From NCBI GenBank assembly GCA_018389105.1, contig JACATO010002212.1, forward strand, positions 148,501 through 212,500: a DNA stretch of 64,000 nt, in the 5' to 3' direction. The notes under the pieces were generated by a model. The model searched no databases. It worked only from the letters and a program-made list of their open reading frames with translations, and had not been told where the DNA came from. Positions within the stretch are counted from its first letter, which is position 1, and each line of letters opens with the position of its first letter. Of this stretch, positions 49,121-59,854 are shown piece by piece. The position numbers were made by a program, and so were the translations under genes. Source of the stretch: Nautilus pompilius. Taxonomy: Eukaryota; Mollusca; Cephalopoda; Nautilida; Nautilidae.

Positions 49121-52100
49121 TAACTTGCTGAGAAAGTGTACATTTTGTGATGTTGCCAATCAATGGTTTAAATAGCACACCACTTTACTTTCATAGAAAA
49201 TGTGCAATCTGTTAGTTCAAATTTACCTGCAAAAACAATGAACCAGTATTGTTTATTTTACATTTTCAACAGCAGTTTATATAGTAAAAGGTTTGAGCTC
49301 TTGAAGTTTATAGTTCCATTATTGTTTTTTAGAAAATGTAAATTACCCTTGATTAAAATTTCTTGCACCAACTGTACAACTTCCGAGCCTAGAGATGCTC
49401 TGTTGAGGCTGTAAGCTAAAACCTTCAGTCTTGGTGCACTGGTTGTGGAATTTTGCTGGTGTTGCTAAATTTTGAAAATTTTTTCCTGTAAATCAAATTT
49501 AAACATGAAACACTTGGTGATTATTTTAAAAAATTAAAATTGTTTTGCTTGTTCTTGACTGATAAAATGATTAAATATTGCACAGTACACAAATAATTTT
49601 TAAAAATCACTTGTTTTATAAATAATAATCCTGAAGTGTAACTGGAATTTTAAGATAAGCTAACAGTAATGGATAGATATGATGCAATAATCTTTTAAAT
49701 ACTTGTTCAAAGCAATGCAGATTGAAAATTTATAAAAGTGACAAATTGACCATGTAACTTCCTTCAAAATTAACAAAATAAAAATAAAGATTTTATGAAA
49801 TAAAATTAAAATCTAGCAGCAAAATATTCATGCAACAAACCAAAATGAAATTAAAACATTTCAATAAAACATATCTAAAGATGGTGAACTTTAATTCTAC
49901 ATAACCACCAATAAACAACTCAGTAGGTTATTATCAATAATAAATCTTCCTTGTTTAAGCAAGAAAGAAAGTAATTTCTGCAGTCTCAAGTCAGTTTACA
50001 AACCAGTCTCTAATAATGTAAACCTAACAAACTGGTGTAAACAGTCAGTAAAAAATAGGAAAATATAGTTGCTGGTAAAAACGCTAGGAAAGAAAAATAC
50101 TGCTGACTTCACCAAGACACAACAAGAACCCTTCTGAAGATGTGAAGAAACCAAAGTGCCCAAGAAAGTCATGGGCTAGTAAGTCATTTCAGAAGAGTTA
50201 AAAAGAAAAAGACATTATCCTCCCATTTAAATACACAATACCTGGAACACAATGGAAGTAAAACACAGCTACAAGAGAAAACCATTTTTTTATATTTCTT
50301 GTAAGGCAAGTGCATTGCATGAATGTGTTTTGATGCTCAGGGATGTTTGTTTCATAAGTTAAAAGCATCACAAACAATTTTTCAATTTATGGTAACACTA
50401 TCAATAACTATCCAGATAACTTATGCATAATGATCCTAGCAAAAATCTTTTTTACTTTATATGGCTATCTTTGAAAATGACTCTAGACAACAACAACAAC
50501 AATAGCCAGAACATTTCTTAGATATTGGCTCCAGTGCAGTAGAAATTTATCTCACTAACCAAATCTCATTTTAATCTGAATATGCAGACAGTCATTAATA
50601 AGTTTGCCGTAAAACAAATTATCAATGCATGCAGTTATGTATTATTAAGAAATCCTTTGGCAGTTAGATATTTCATTTTGAGGATGCATCATGAATGCTT
50701 AATAAAAAGAGTTAAACCCTGTGATCATCAATGGCATATTAATATCCATAAGATTTAGAAGATATATTATTTTTGGGTACTGCTTCTACCATTACAGCAA
50801 AAAAAAACCAAGCATCAAACAACAAACACAAAATATCACATCTCATGCCCTCTCTGCTTTTTTAAATACTCAATTTAGTATAGTCGAACATGTCTGGGAT
50901 GAAATAGAATATTGGTAGTAACATATAAGTTTTCCTTATACCTATGCTCACCTGAATAAAAAAGTCATAATATCTGGAAGATCTACAAATATTCCATTAT
51001 TTCACTTGTGAAAACACATGGTCTGTACATGCCAAAGTTAGATGCACAAGATATTGAAATTTGAACTCTAAAAGGATATTCCTAACATGTTCAGCCCTGC
51101 TGTACAACAAGAAAAAAAATCTGTGAAACTGTTGCTGTTATTTTTTCTTCATTTAATATCTGATGACCATAAGTTTCAAATGTTGAGATTAATTTGTAAG
51201 TAAAATAATGTAATAAGCTGCGCAGACTCTTGTTATTATCCTTATTAATGTTAGTATATTATTTTTCCTGATAGGCACAGTCAATTAAGGTGTTGTTATA
51301 AAAGATTATCTACAAAAAACTTGGTAGCCAATAGTTTTTAAATTTAAAATTAAGTCAAGCCCCTCAAGTCATAAATTCATCTTAACTTTTGTTACATATG
51401 TTTATCAAGGAAGTAATAAAAAGAAGAGAGTTTATAACTGCATATAAAACAACATCAATAATGCTGTTCAAGAAAGTTCCAACAGTATGAAAATGGGGAA
51501 AAGGTTAAATAAATCTTTCAGTTACTGTTTATGTTAGTACATTTTCTGATTGCATAGTGGCAAAGTGTAATTAACAGATCTTGTCTCCAGAAGAGAGCAC
51601 TATTTTTGATTTCCATAAAAAGTTTTCCAGTAAATGATTATATGGCTTTGTAAACTGTAGGTTGATCCCTTAGTACTTATTAGTAACAAATGCTTCAAGA
51701 ATATTCTTAAGATTTTAAATAGGCAATATATGAAACTAAAGAAGTCAGAATTCACTTTGAATTTTCCATAGTCAGACCTTAACAGAGCATACCTGAATTT
51801 TTACTGTTGCCAAACTCAGTTTGCATAGATTGGTTTCGACTGTCAAATATTGGCACAGAAAGTTTAGTCTTGGCAATCTATCAAAAAAATCCAAATACAG
51901 CTGTAGTAGAAATAGAAAGGCTTTAATGATAATATTCTTTGTAGAAAATTTAATAACATCTAAAATAAAAATAGAATCCATTAAATAAATTTTATATAAA
52001 AAAATTTCCTTGTTTTTAATGTTTGATCAGTTATTACTATTATACTGAAAAGCTATATTTACAGATACCAAATTTGACAAAAAAAAAAAAAAAAAAGCTA

Positions 52101-53528
52101 CTGCCCAAAAGTTTAAAATAGTTTTCTGTGAATCTACCAATAAAGTTTTATTTTTTTATTGCCATTTTATCAGTTTTTTAAATAGTATAATTTTTCAAAT
52201 TAATTTATTCAAACAAGAAAATACTTTCTTTACATAACAGATTTGTGTAATAACATACATTGTCTAAGCAACACAGTACAGAGAAAATCATGCCCTATGA
52301 ACTGATCTTTGTAGCCTAAATTTTTTTTTACAATGTTTTTAGATTTGCATTCTACAGTTACTATACCACCTTTGACTTTAATTTAATATGCTTCCCTTTT
52401 TTTAAACATAATTTTGTAATTTTTTTACAGCTGTATTCATAAAAAGCTGATTCTTACTAAAACCAAATATCTATTGCAAAAGTTGGCGAGAGTTTAGCAT
52501 TTCTATTTATATTTGGAAAAAATTATTCTTGTGAAAAATTGAAAAAAAAAAAAAACAAAAGCAGCAACATAGCAAAGATATGGAAAAGAGCTGATGTCAG
52601 AAAATCTTAAAATAAACTATTGACAAATGTAATATGCACAAAATACTGAAAACTACTAGAGGAGTAAAACATTTTTAAAAAATTTGCATGGATGCAATTA
52701 CTAAGAAAATTCAGAAACTGATAATTTTTGTGGCATGTGCTTGAATTTATTTTCAAGAGCATAGTTATTTGAAAACAAATTAATTTTCGTATTTCTTAAA
52801 ATTCTTAAGGTTTCATAATTTAATATCTTGCCAAAAATAAGTTGTGTAATAACATTGTTGATGCTTATTTAAATAAAAAAGAGGAAAAAATAATCTTACA
52901 TAGTAAATGTGCATTTATAGTGAGAATATTCTGTGTGACTTTGACAATTGCCAAACTGTAGATATGAAGCATTATCAATTTATACAAAGCTGCTCAATAT
53001 TTTGTGAATAATTTGAGATATTAAAGCAACATGCTTGTCCAATGATAGACTACTGGACAGCTACAATCAAGGCCAACTCTGTTTGGCATACTTCCCAAGC
53101 ATAGTTTCTTTCTCTTCTTTACCTGCCAGCCACCAAGATTTCCTCCCACATCTAAAAAAAGTAAGAGTCCTAGTAGGGATTTTAATTATATCACCCACAT
53201 AATGCAACCACATGAGTGCCATGGTGAGAGTCCGCAACTTGTATGAGTTGCATAAGTAGCTGCAGGAGAGAGAATTCAGGAAGCCATCACCATTGCTCTC
53301 TCTTCTGACATCTACCAATACCTCTGAGATATTATGGTACCATATTGCATTTATCAAATTCACAAAAAAAAACAACAGCAAAAAACAAAACAAAAAAACA
53401 TTTTACTTAGTTAATTATTTTACCAAATAATAATAATAATATGCAGGTAAAATTAATATTACCCAACAGAGAATATTTTAAAAAAATAGTGCTTTTATTA
53501 CTTGATTTCCAGGTACTTGTCTAGACAT
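26814..53528 (-). CDS. SPATA22: SPATA22 homolog, meiotic recombination factor (complete coding set as read)
   Basis: SPATA22 forms an RPA-like complex with MEIOB on single-stranded DNA during meiotic recombination. Coding exons 5' to 3' (minus): 53528-53502, 51877-51793, 49485-49347, 48927-48705, 33011-32876, 31812-31712, 29082-29042, 26967-26814; total 906 nt, 301 aa, with every junction in phase. The C-terminal half is the conserved OB-like region: LKHWKNK, LIFELYGVLDSAVV, EFVLRDETDTVKCIFYEI, RLTRGKWHR and CFSVRPA line up with the family. The N-terminal LSVPIFDSRNQ matches the conserved PVPLF motif; the middle is low-complexity (GGTAYGYAYIPG). It is about 60 residues shorter than the human protein, and the tryptophan-rich PPLPTDWAW block was not seen, so a small exon may be missing. 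The 15.7 kb fourth coding intron is full of mobile elements. Confidence 0.85.
26968..29041. other. SPATA22 last intron, no gene seen
   Basis: AT-rich with poly-T (28250-28266) and poly-A (28829-28851) runs; I see no further coding or repeat structure. Confidence 0.6.
29042..29082 (-). CDS. SPATA22: SPATA22 coding exon 7 (micro-exon)
   Basis: 41 nt, DRKIQRLTRGKWHR, matching DRELPRLIRGRVHR of vertebrates; phase 0 to 2. Confidence 0.88.
30240..31080 (+). mobile_element. Probable Tc1-like relic in a SPATA22 intron
   Basis: Plus-strand fragments read CRSGWPAIPLERFAEI (near 30380) and LWSDKQFMLHE (near 30640), resembling the SGRP linker and the WSDES catalytic region of Tc1 transposases. Heavily frameshifted; ends not defined. 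Confidence 0.4.
31712..31812 (-). CDS. SPATA22: SPATA22 coding exon 6
   Basis: 101 nt, phase 1 to 0. VLDSAVVADNSGIGKEFVLR then DETDTVKCIFYEI, the most diagnostic family block. Confidence 0.9.
32876..33011 (-). CDS. SPATA22: SPATA22 coding exon 5: start of OB-like domain
   Basis: 136 nt, phase 0 to 1. ICIYTVNIQGLKHWKNK and LIFELYG begin the conserved C-terminal domain. Confidence 0.85.
33012..35499. other. SPATA22 large intron, 5'-distal part, nothing assigned
   Basis: AT-rich sequence with a short (TAT)n at 33046-33062 and (CAG)n at 33313-33327. A less AT-rich stretch at 33720-34130 has a chance open frame but no recognisable protein. Confidence 0.5.
35820..36190 (-). pseudogene. Degraded PLA2-like domain fragment
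   Basis: Minus-strand frames read AGYNHCSPG, then NPYNSLKQGEKPTNKVNQAC, then KERKINKGLGKTEIKAK. This resembles the GPG...EPYN.VD.AC..HD phospholipase A2-like domain and following helix found in virus-like elements of invertebrates. Stops interrupt it and the HD catalytic dyad is not intact. Confidence 0.45.
38760..39880 (+). pseudogene. Degraded double-jelly-roll major capsid protein
   Basis: Fragments in several frames keep the order seen in Polinton/adintovirus-type capsid proteins: an opening with VFDEIINKYEFH (near 38785), a FNQI segment (near 38980), a middle block with ISHSFGFW and GMKLF (39205-39280), then PRYIVLGFQT (39508-39537) and a closing DIQAFVVIVSDKI (39818-39857). Overall spacing of about 1.1 kb fits one near-complete capsid gene. 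Multiple stops and frameshifts interrupt it. Assignment rests on recalled family landmarks, not on an alignment. Confidence 0.65.
41690..41820 (+). pseudogene. Fibre-like repeat motif remnant
   Basis: Reads RVINTNNSINSNDGLNK and, after a frameshift, YVDNLAQ. The N-D-x-x-N-K...YVDN pattern is common near the N-terminus of fibre-like proteins of phage and Polinton-type elements. Short and broken, so weak evidence alone. Confidence 0.35.
42600..43980. other. Intron sequence between relics
   Basis: AT-rich with nothing I could assign; part may belong to the flanking relics. Confidence 0.4.
44149..44156. repeat. hAT target-site duplication, left copy
   Basis: TGTTAGAC, identical to the right copy. 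Confidence 0.95.
44157..46848 (-). mobile_element. hAT-superfamily DNA transposon, 2692 bp, complete ends
   Basis: Ends CAGTGATGAGCAACC (44157-44171) and, inverted, CAGTCATGAGCAACC (46848-46834) form TIRs with one mismatch. It is flanked by a perfect 8-bp duplication TGTTAGAC (44149-44156 and 46849-46856), the hAT hallmark. The transposase is on the minus strand and is only lightly damaged. Base composition is clearly richer in G+C than the surrounding intron, consistent with a later arrival. Confidence 0.95.
44436..46201 (-). pseudogene. hAT transposase, GTF2IRD2/ZBED-like, two inactivating lesions
   Basis: Three minus-strand open segments (46201-45386, 45410-45147, 45128-44436) make one transposase of about 590 residues. 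N-terminus: BED-type finger YLICNESVAVLKEYNVRRHY, with Tyr where the first zinc cysteine is expected. Catalytic region: ALDESTDMSHVAQL and SGIATDGA carry the first two acidic residues. C-terminus: FPKLSNHALKMVSLFGSTYI is the hAT dimerisation block. A frameshift after ATDGA (near 45418) and a TGA at about 45142-45144, inside the normally VRWLSRG motif, break it. Few lesions imply recent loss of activity. Similar to the transposon-derived part of GTF2IRD2, but here within its own TIRs, so not a domesticated gene. Confidence 0.9.
46849..46856. repeat. hAT target-site duplication, right copy
   Basis: TGTTAGAC immediately after the right TIR. Confidence 0.95.
47690..47931. mobile_element. MITE of the Tc1/mariner superfamily, 242 bp
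   Basis: Perfect 35-bp TIRs (TACAGGGTGTCCGTAAAGTT...) at 47690-47724 and 47897-47931, flanked by TA. The core keeps an open transposase piece on the plus strand, SDGIVGPQFFDGTVTGERYL followed by DKL, so it is an internally deleted copy of a full element rather than a random MITE. Confidence 0.92.
48705..48927 (-). CDS. SPATA22: SPATA22 coding exon 4
   Basis: 223 nt, phase 2 to 0. Ser/Pro/Gln/Gly-rich with YLQQQPMSFRPNQPSPRKL and GGTAYGYAYIPG; ends before the giant intron. Confidence 0.78.
49086..49119. repeat. (TA)n microsatellite
   Basis: About 17 TA units in SPATA22 coding intron 3. Confidence 0.9.
49347..49485 (-). CDS. SPATA22: SPATA22 coding exon 3
   Basis: 139 nt, phase 1 to 2. Disordered, Asn/Gln-rich (KNFQNLATPAKFHNQ). 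Confidence 0.75.
49486..51792. other. SPATA22 coding intron 2
   Basis: AT-rich; short chance open frames only. I looked for the missing tryptophan-rich exon here and did not find it. Confidence 0.5.
51793..51877 (-). CDS. SPATA22: SPATA22 coding exon 2
   Basis: 85 nt, phase 0 to 1, IAKTKLSVPIFDSRNQSMQT. SVPIF is the conserved N-terminal family motif. Confidence 0.8.
53080..53260 (-). repeat. SINE-like repeat, copy 1
   Basis: In minus sense it contains CCCTACTAGGACTCTTAC...TTAGATGTGGGAGGAAATC, then AGAAGAGAAAGAAACTATGC and GGGAAGTATGCCAA, the same block order as the copies at 53.8-54.1 and 59.9-60.15 kb. More diverged; ends not defined. Confidence 0.5.
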
Positions 53529-53536
53529 ACTTCACT
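53502..53536 (-). CDS. SPATA22: SPATA22 first coding exon
   Basis: 35 nt between CAG acceptor and CAA|GTAATA donor; ATG at 53528 gives MSRQVPGNQ in phase with the next exon. Eight leader bases precede the ATG. Confidence 0.65.
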
Positions 53537-53829
53537 CTGTAAGGAAATTTAAGTCAATTAATAATATCTCTATAATTAAGCTAGGACAGTCTAAACAGAA
53601 GTCAAATGTTGAAAAAGTGAAAGCTGAGAGACAAAGTTAATTATTGTTCATACTAAATAAATCACAAAGCTAATTATTCAAATGATTAATTAGAATACAT
53701 TAAGAATTACATAAAACTTTAATGCCAAACTACCAGCTAAATTCTCTTGTCTCAGTCTTACACTTACCGATTGTCTCTCATTATTCTCAGCAAAATGACA
53801 AGTTTATGTTAGTGTTATTAAAAGCAACA

Positions 53830-54080
53830 AAAGGTTAAATGGTGTTTCCCCTTATGCTGGGACACACTGAGTCTGTCTGGACTACTGGACGGAGGTGTGG
53901 CTGATGGTTTCTTTCTCGCTCGCCCTCTCCATCGGGTCGGCGTGAGTTTCCTCCCACATCCAATGATGAAAAGCTCTAGTAGGGTTTTCCGGGTACACGC
54001 GGGCAACACCTGACTGGCTCTCGGACCACCTCGACCGTCCGTCCCCGGCAGGTAACTTGTTTGGTCACCAAGGCAGGCTG
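53830..54080 (-). repeat. SINE-like repeat, copy 2
   Basis: In minus sense it reads CCCGGAAAACCCTACTAGAG, then ATGTGGGAGGAAACTC and GCGAGCGAGAAAGAAACC. It shares the body with copies 1 and 3 and lies in the leader intron of SPATA22. Confidence 0.55.
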
Positions 54081-54598
54081 ATCAGATCACACACACACCC
54101 CCCCCTCCTAGAACAAACACACCTATCTGCTGTGAGACGTCCTCAGAGCTCGAAAGTCAGGGCAGGCATGAGTTTGGACAGGTACCTTTAGAAAACTTCC
54201 TCCTTCAGTTAACGAATCCCAGTCATTGAAATAGTAGTAGAATAGGCAGCAGTGGATGGATGGATGGATATCGGTCCCTGGCAGGTTCTACATTTGCCGT
54301 ACGATACTTGACGTTTTTATGGGAATCCTTTTTAAAAAAAAGGGCCAACAAACCGGACTCTAAAACGAACAACAGATTCAAGGTTCACAGTGGCACAATC
54401 AGGTAACATTCCACTTAAACTAGAGAGCAGGGCGAATATCAAAGGTAGCAGACGACACTCTGGACAGACGGCTGACTGGAAAGAGGTGAACAGGTACATG
54501 CAGCAGAAATGAAAGGAAGCCCCCAAGGATTCGAGAACAAACAGACAGACGCATGGTAGATTATATTTCTCTCATATATTTCCCCGATTCACACCTAC

Positions 54599-54680
54599 CA
54601 ATAATGCTGCTCTTTCCTCTTCTTCCCGGAGACGAACCGAGACGAAGGCGACATTACCGGAAGCCAGTTCGCTACTAATT
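54599..54680 (-). promoter_or_regulatory. SPATA22: Probable SPATA22 5' UTR exon with upstream ORF
   Basis: A GC-rich stretch ends at a strong minus-strand donor (TATTG|GTAGGT). It contains an ATG at 54654 opening MSPSSRFVSGKKRKEQHY; if spliced to 53536 the frame meets TGA exactly at the junction, giving a short uORF before the main ATG. The upper end (TSS) is a guess. Confidence 0.45.
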
Positions 54681-55063
54681 CGCAGAAAAAAAAAACAGAA
54701 GAAAAAAAATCGGAGTCTAAGATAAGTCTTAAAAACAAACAAATAATTTTTGTCTGTTTTTTTTTTTTTACCTTTGCATAATAAAATCTACACAGTAATT
54801 TTTTTTTTTTTTAAATATATACAAATAACGGCAGCCTCTCGATTTTCTTTCCTCAAAAAACAAAACAACAAAAAAAAATCCCTTACGTATCATCAACTAT
54901 TGTCGGAATACTTTGGCTTTCGTGGTAAATTAGTAAAATTTTATTAGAATATATTTTAAAAAATCAATTCAACGGGATTTCCTTCACACAGTTTATCTCT
55001 GAAATAAATACAGGAGGCAGAGATGACACATAAATGTTTTCATTCATATAAGCGTAGTTCAAG

Positions 55064-55445
55064 ATGGCCGAAGGAAACCACCTTTCCAGGTAAATGTAAA
55101 CAAACTGCAGTTAACACTTACGGAAGTTTGGTGTAAAAAATTATAACTATGTGAAATACTGCATGTTCACTTAATCCCCCACACTTATCAGTTATTGTCC
55201 TAAATCCCTTTTTGCTTTATTATCTGTTTAGGGCACTCTGACATAGATAGTAGACAAGTAGGATAGCCCGAGACAATGGTGATGAGACACGGAATGTATT
55301 GACACTGCCTTCTTGGCCGATAACGGAATTTGATCGGAGGCCTGGTACTTCCATGGCCGTAAAAGCATCACCAGAAAGTCCAAACAAGAACCATTCATTT
55401 TTATCTGTTGGAGTAAACCGGATTGGGTCCCCGCCCCACACTCCA
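55064..55445 (+). CDS. Candidate 5' exons of an unrecognised gene
   Basis: ATGGCCGAAGGAAACCACCT starts MAEGNHLS at 55064 with donor CCAG|GTAAAT at 55089. Downstream, 55259-55450 on the same strand reads NVLTLPSWPITEFDRRPGTS and ASPESPNKNHSFLSVGVNRI, protein-like and phase-compatible, but its acceptor is poor and it meets a TAG at about 55460. A minus-strand frame of 73 codons covers the same bases. I do not recognise either; one is probably a real exon. Confidence 0.3.
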
Positions 55446-55461
55446 GGGTGGGGAGGCAGCT

Positions 55462-55484
55462 AGTGAAGGAGAGAGAGAGAGAGA
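55462..55484. repeat. (GA)n microsatellite
   Basis: GAGA run next to the candidate exon region; a matching (CT)n run lies at 55994-56012. Confidence 0.8.
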
Positions 55485-55699
55485 GAAGAAGCTATGCCAG
55501 GATGGCACGAACGGAAATCTTCGCAGGCCGCCCTCTCTATGAAGTTCAGATTGTTCCGAATCAGGTATTTGCAGGAGGTAAATGGATTCCAAAGTGTAAT
55601 ATATACACACTCACTCACACACGCACACACACACTCATGCTAGCATCTCTGCAAGATGTCAAACTAAATTCTCGAGAAATATCCTTTGAAATCAGACGG

Positions 55700-58500
55700 T
55701 AAACAAACTCCGCTACACTCAAGAAGAAGAAGAAAAAAAAATGGAAAGTCAAACTAACAGCTGTATTGACAGGAATTTCCTAGCTTTGTTTACTTTAAAA
55801 CAAACATGAGCGGCTACGTAAGACTGAAACATGAGTTACGGACTTCCAGATAGTCATCAGTAGACCACTTAAGCCTACTGATGAACGCGCTTCGTTCAGC
55901 GATCTTTTACAATCTGTACGTGGTTCGACCCCAACCCTGGAAACTCAAGCTGCACCGCGAAATTTTTAATGTGTAAACGTTATATGTTTTCTTTTCTCTC
56001 TCTCTCTCTCTCTTTTTTATCGTTGCAGGACCATCGCAATTTTTTTTTCTGAATCATTTTCCAGCATCTTCCATTTAAAGTGCAGCCTGTTTGTCGACGT
56101 GGCTGTCTCGGTGAACCCCTCAAACTCCTGTTTAGCTGGGCGACACCCTGAACGGATGCGGAAACAGTGGCAGTGGAACCGGATACAACGGCTGACAAAA
56201 AAAAAATGGCCGAATGCACTCTGACCATAGCCGAATTAACGAAATAATTCATCTGGTTACATGTATAAACAAAAGTATGGGCCAACAGAGAAGCACGAAG
56301 GAAACCACGCTGCTTTCTGGGCACCCAGATCGCCACCCCGACGAGCAAGCACGCTAATTCCTGCAGTAATTTTTTTTTTATAAAAAGAGACAACTGTTTG
56401 TGAAACGCATAATTCATTAAAATTTTTGTACCTTCATAACAGTTATTTGCAAAATATTTACCCATATATGTTGCCTAGTAATTAAGAATTTAAAATGTGA
56501 GAGGAAAAAAAAAAAGATTCCAAATATAAAAAGGCTTAAAACTCAATTATTGTTGTCATCTCAGACATTGCGACTTCACGAATGGTTATCACGTGAAACC
56601 AGTTGGGATAGTTGTGCAAAACTCGGTTGTGCTGCAAACAATCATATGTACTATTTTAGAGTGGGTTTCCAGACATTTTTTTACTGTCCCATAATGCATC
56701 AGTATATGTTTATCCAAAATGGACGCATGTAAAATAAATTAGCAGTGCAGCAGTAATGCATACATGGCTCTACTGGATTTATCTAATAAAAAATCCGGTT
56801 GTGTGGAAAAGAGTTGCTTTTGAATACTGGGTATTATTAATCACAATTTATAAACTTAACTTTAAAAGTTTGTAACGATTTTATAGCTAATTATAGCAGT
56901 CTAGATACAAGCTCAAAAGACATTTTATATTTACAAATGGTTTTGAAATAAAAAGATCGTCTGCTATTTGCTGTTTAGTGAAAACGAATGGGGTGGAAGG
57001 GAATAATTTCCAAAAGACTTTGGTGTCTTTGGCAGTTAATTAACTAAGTGGTAAAAAGGATAGGATAAGTAAATGAATCACATCCTTATTTTTGCTGTGA
57101 TTATTTTGGTCAAACATTTTGTATTTCCCCTGGTTTAATTTAAGAACAGTGGCCCCGTTATTTCGTTTTATTTTACAAAAAATGAAAAGGAAAATGTACA
57201 TGCACTTAGATGAGAACACGCCTTTACTATGACAGTAGTGAACAGATCACAAACTCTGCCCAGCCTGGGTAGTAAAATGATCTCGCTGGTTTGTAAACTG
57301 AAATTGCGCCAATCGTCTAGTGCGGCCATAGCAGCGCACGCGCTACACTCAATTTTAACTACCTGCATGCAGTAGTGCTTAGTCGAATTTACTACATGCA
57401 TAGGCAGAGGATAAGTAGATAAAGCGGTTAGCAGCTCTTTTTTTTATAGTGGGACATCTTCGTCAAAAGGTTAATATCATGTAAAGATGAATTTTTCCTT
57501 TCTTATATTTTGTGCAATGATAGTAATAAACTTCCTGGCTTATAATTTTCCACAATCAGTCATTTACACAGTAAAACGTCGGTGCGGAAGAAACATTAAG
57601 TCATTAAAGATTTGGTGTCCAATTTGGACGCGCCTAAACTCATTACACCGAAATCACGTGACGATGCTGGTAAATCGAATACTAGAGGGCGCTCTGTGCA
57701 ATCTGTCGTTTTGATTGAAAAAACGCTTAATGTTTTCCGAGATGTAAGCGTAAGTACCACGTAAATTCTATAAAACTGACAAATTTTTCTATGGCACAAA
57801 ACTTAATTTTCTATATTCATTCAATTTACATTACAGATGCTCCGGTTGCGCTTGCAATATTTTTAAGCTAGGAGAATAAATTACTGAAACTGGATGGTTT
57901 TTGTGCGTAAGATAAATTGCTTTAAAAAAAAAAACAACAACAATTCTTAGGGAGACACCGCTATAGGAACCTTCTAGATGATGTATACGGACACTAATCT
58001 GTATGCAACATACAAATCACACACGAGGATGTTGAGCATTTTCTGCTTGACAAACCAGAGGAATCTCTAAAACTGCTTCTATTTTCCTGCTTTGCGTGCG
58101 CGTTCTCGGAAAACTTGAGAAGAGCGAATTCTGTGGACAACAAAGAATTTCGTTGGGTTTTGGTTGTCAGAATCAATATGGCGAATTGAATTCTGCGGTC
58201 ACTGAAGTTAGACATTTCACAAGATTTACTGTTTGCGTATAATAAAAAAAACGAAAAACTCGTGTATTTTCATTTTGTGCAGCATGTGCAACCAGGCAGA
58301 ACATAAAGTAATCCTCTTGTGACCTTTCAGAAGCCACCTTTAAACTTCACGAATACACGCAGGCTGTATAGCAGGCTCAGCCTTATCGTTATTAATTATT
58401 TATTTTTTTTACTGAATGGCTATGTTCCGAACTGTGTATTTTTATATAAGATGGAAGCAATAAACGGCACCTAAAGTTGACGATACACAGATCAGGAAGA
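55700..58500. other. Intergenic, no gene recognised
   Basis: Mixed composition; the 161-codon minus frame at 55980-56465 spans simple repeats and shows no domain. Short GC-richer patches at 57240-57340 and 57560-57700 have no clear exon. Confidence 0.45.
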
Positions 58501-58831
58501 CCAGCTCGCGGTGAATGCTGGTTATCCTGGAATTAAGTGTGGAACAAAGTCAGCGATTCCTGATAAAACGAATTCTATGAGAACGGTAAAGACGAAGGTG
58601 TGTCCACTTGGCCAAGTAGACTTTTTCGGTCCAATTGGCTCGGCTCGCTGGCTGCAGTTAGTGTCTCCGATACTTGATCATCCACGCGTAGGATGATAAC
58701 TTAGCACAGCAGCCGAACAATGGGATAGACTCAAACCCGAGCTGTTCTCGCGCCCTGCGCAGTTTCCGGCTCGGCTCTGCGACGACAATTCAGCCAAATG
58801 ACTGGATTATTTCCACGAGAGTTCTTACAGA

Positions 58832-58853
58832 ATGTCTACGTACAACGAAAAAG
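58832..58853 (+). CDS. Candidate first coding exon (MSTYNEKG...)
   Basis: ATGTCTACGTACAACGAAAA AG ends at a GTACGA donor, after a CpG-rich stretch at 58500-58800. The N-terminus MSTYNEKG is reminiscent of small LITAF/CDIP-type membrane proteins, but 7 residues cannot establish that and no second exon was identified. Confidence 0.25.
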
Positions 58854-59854
58854 GTACGAGCCAACAGATGAAATGCCTGTTATTTAAAAGTTGTTTAGAG
58901 TAAAAAAAACCCAGCAGTTTTCCAGTAAACGACAAATTAAAGAATTTCCTTCAATTTCTTTTCCTTAGTCCGGTTGGAAGCATCTCAATGTTTTACTTCT
59001 ACTACTACTACTACTATAATAATAATATCTCAGTAAGATTCAGACAAAATAAACCGGTTGTAATTAATTGCATTAGAAATCCAATGCTGAATCGGTTTAA
59101 TTTCCAGTCATTAAGCAAATACATTTATACCCGAGTTTCTTAATTAAGAAACAAGTTCATATGAAATGAAAATCAACTCATTCATTTAATCCGCAGATAA
59201 CTAGGACATTAATTTAGAATAATTACTTTGTTTCTCCACAGTATATCAATATTTCGATTAGCAAATGGTTTTGGCGAAAGTAGCTGAAAAAATCCAGAAC
59301 TGTTCACATGTGGAAATCAGTGAATAAATTTGGTTTATGTGCAAATAAATAATTAAAAAAAACATATTCTTGGGGGAAATAAAGAAGATTACAAAACTTA
59401 AATACTTATTCAAATATTACTAGGCAAAAGTTATGCGATTATACACCTGACTGAATTCAGGTTGTTTTTTTGTTGCACGATACTGTTGATCTTTTATTTC
59501 TTCTCTGCTAATTGAAAGTAAATCGTCGGAGACGTTGAGTGGCACAGCCAATCAAGCTTAGGAAACAGCATGGATCGGCGTCCTAAAAATTTCTAGAAGC
59601 TTTACCGATGGCCGATTAGACCGACACTCAGTTCCCTAGCTAAGACTGCGCTGAAGATAGCTAATCAAAGCAACACGACAAACTCATGCTATTCCAGTGG
59701 CTGATGAGACTTTTCAGCCAATGTCTGATCAAGCGGAAGGCGCAGTGTTCAAAGAGATGTAACAAACGAATTCGCCTTCATGCCATTGGGCATCTGTATA
59801 TGACAGAGACAAAGAATATGCAAGCTGCTTGCTTCTTTTCCAACCTCTGCCTGA

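Noticed and set aside
55980..56465. 161-codon minus frame
   Set aside because: Runs through (CT)n and poly-T tracts and shows no domain or splice support.
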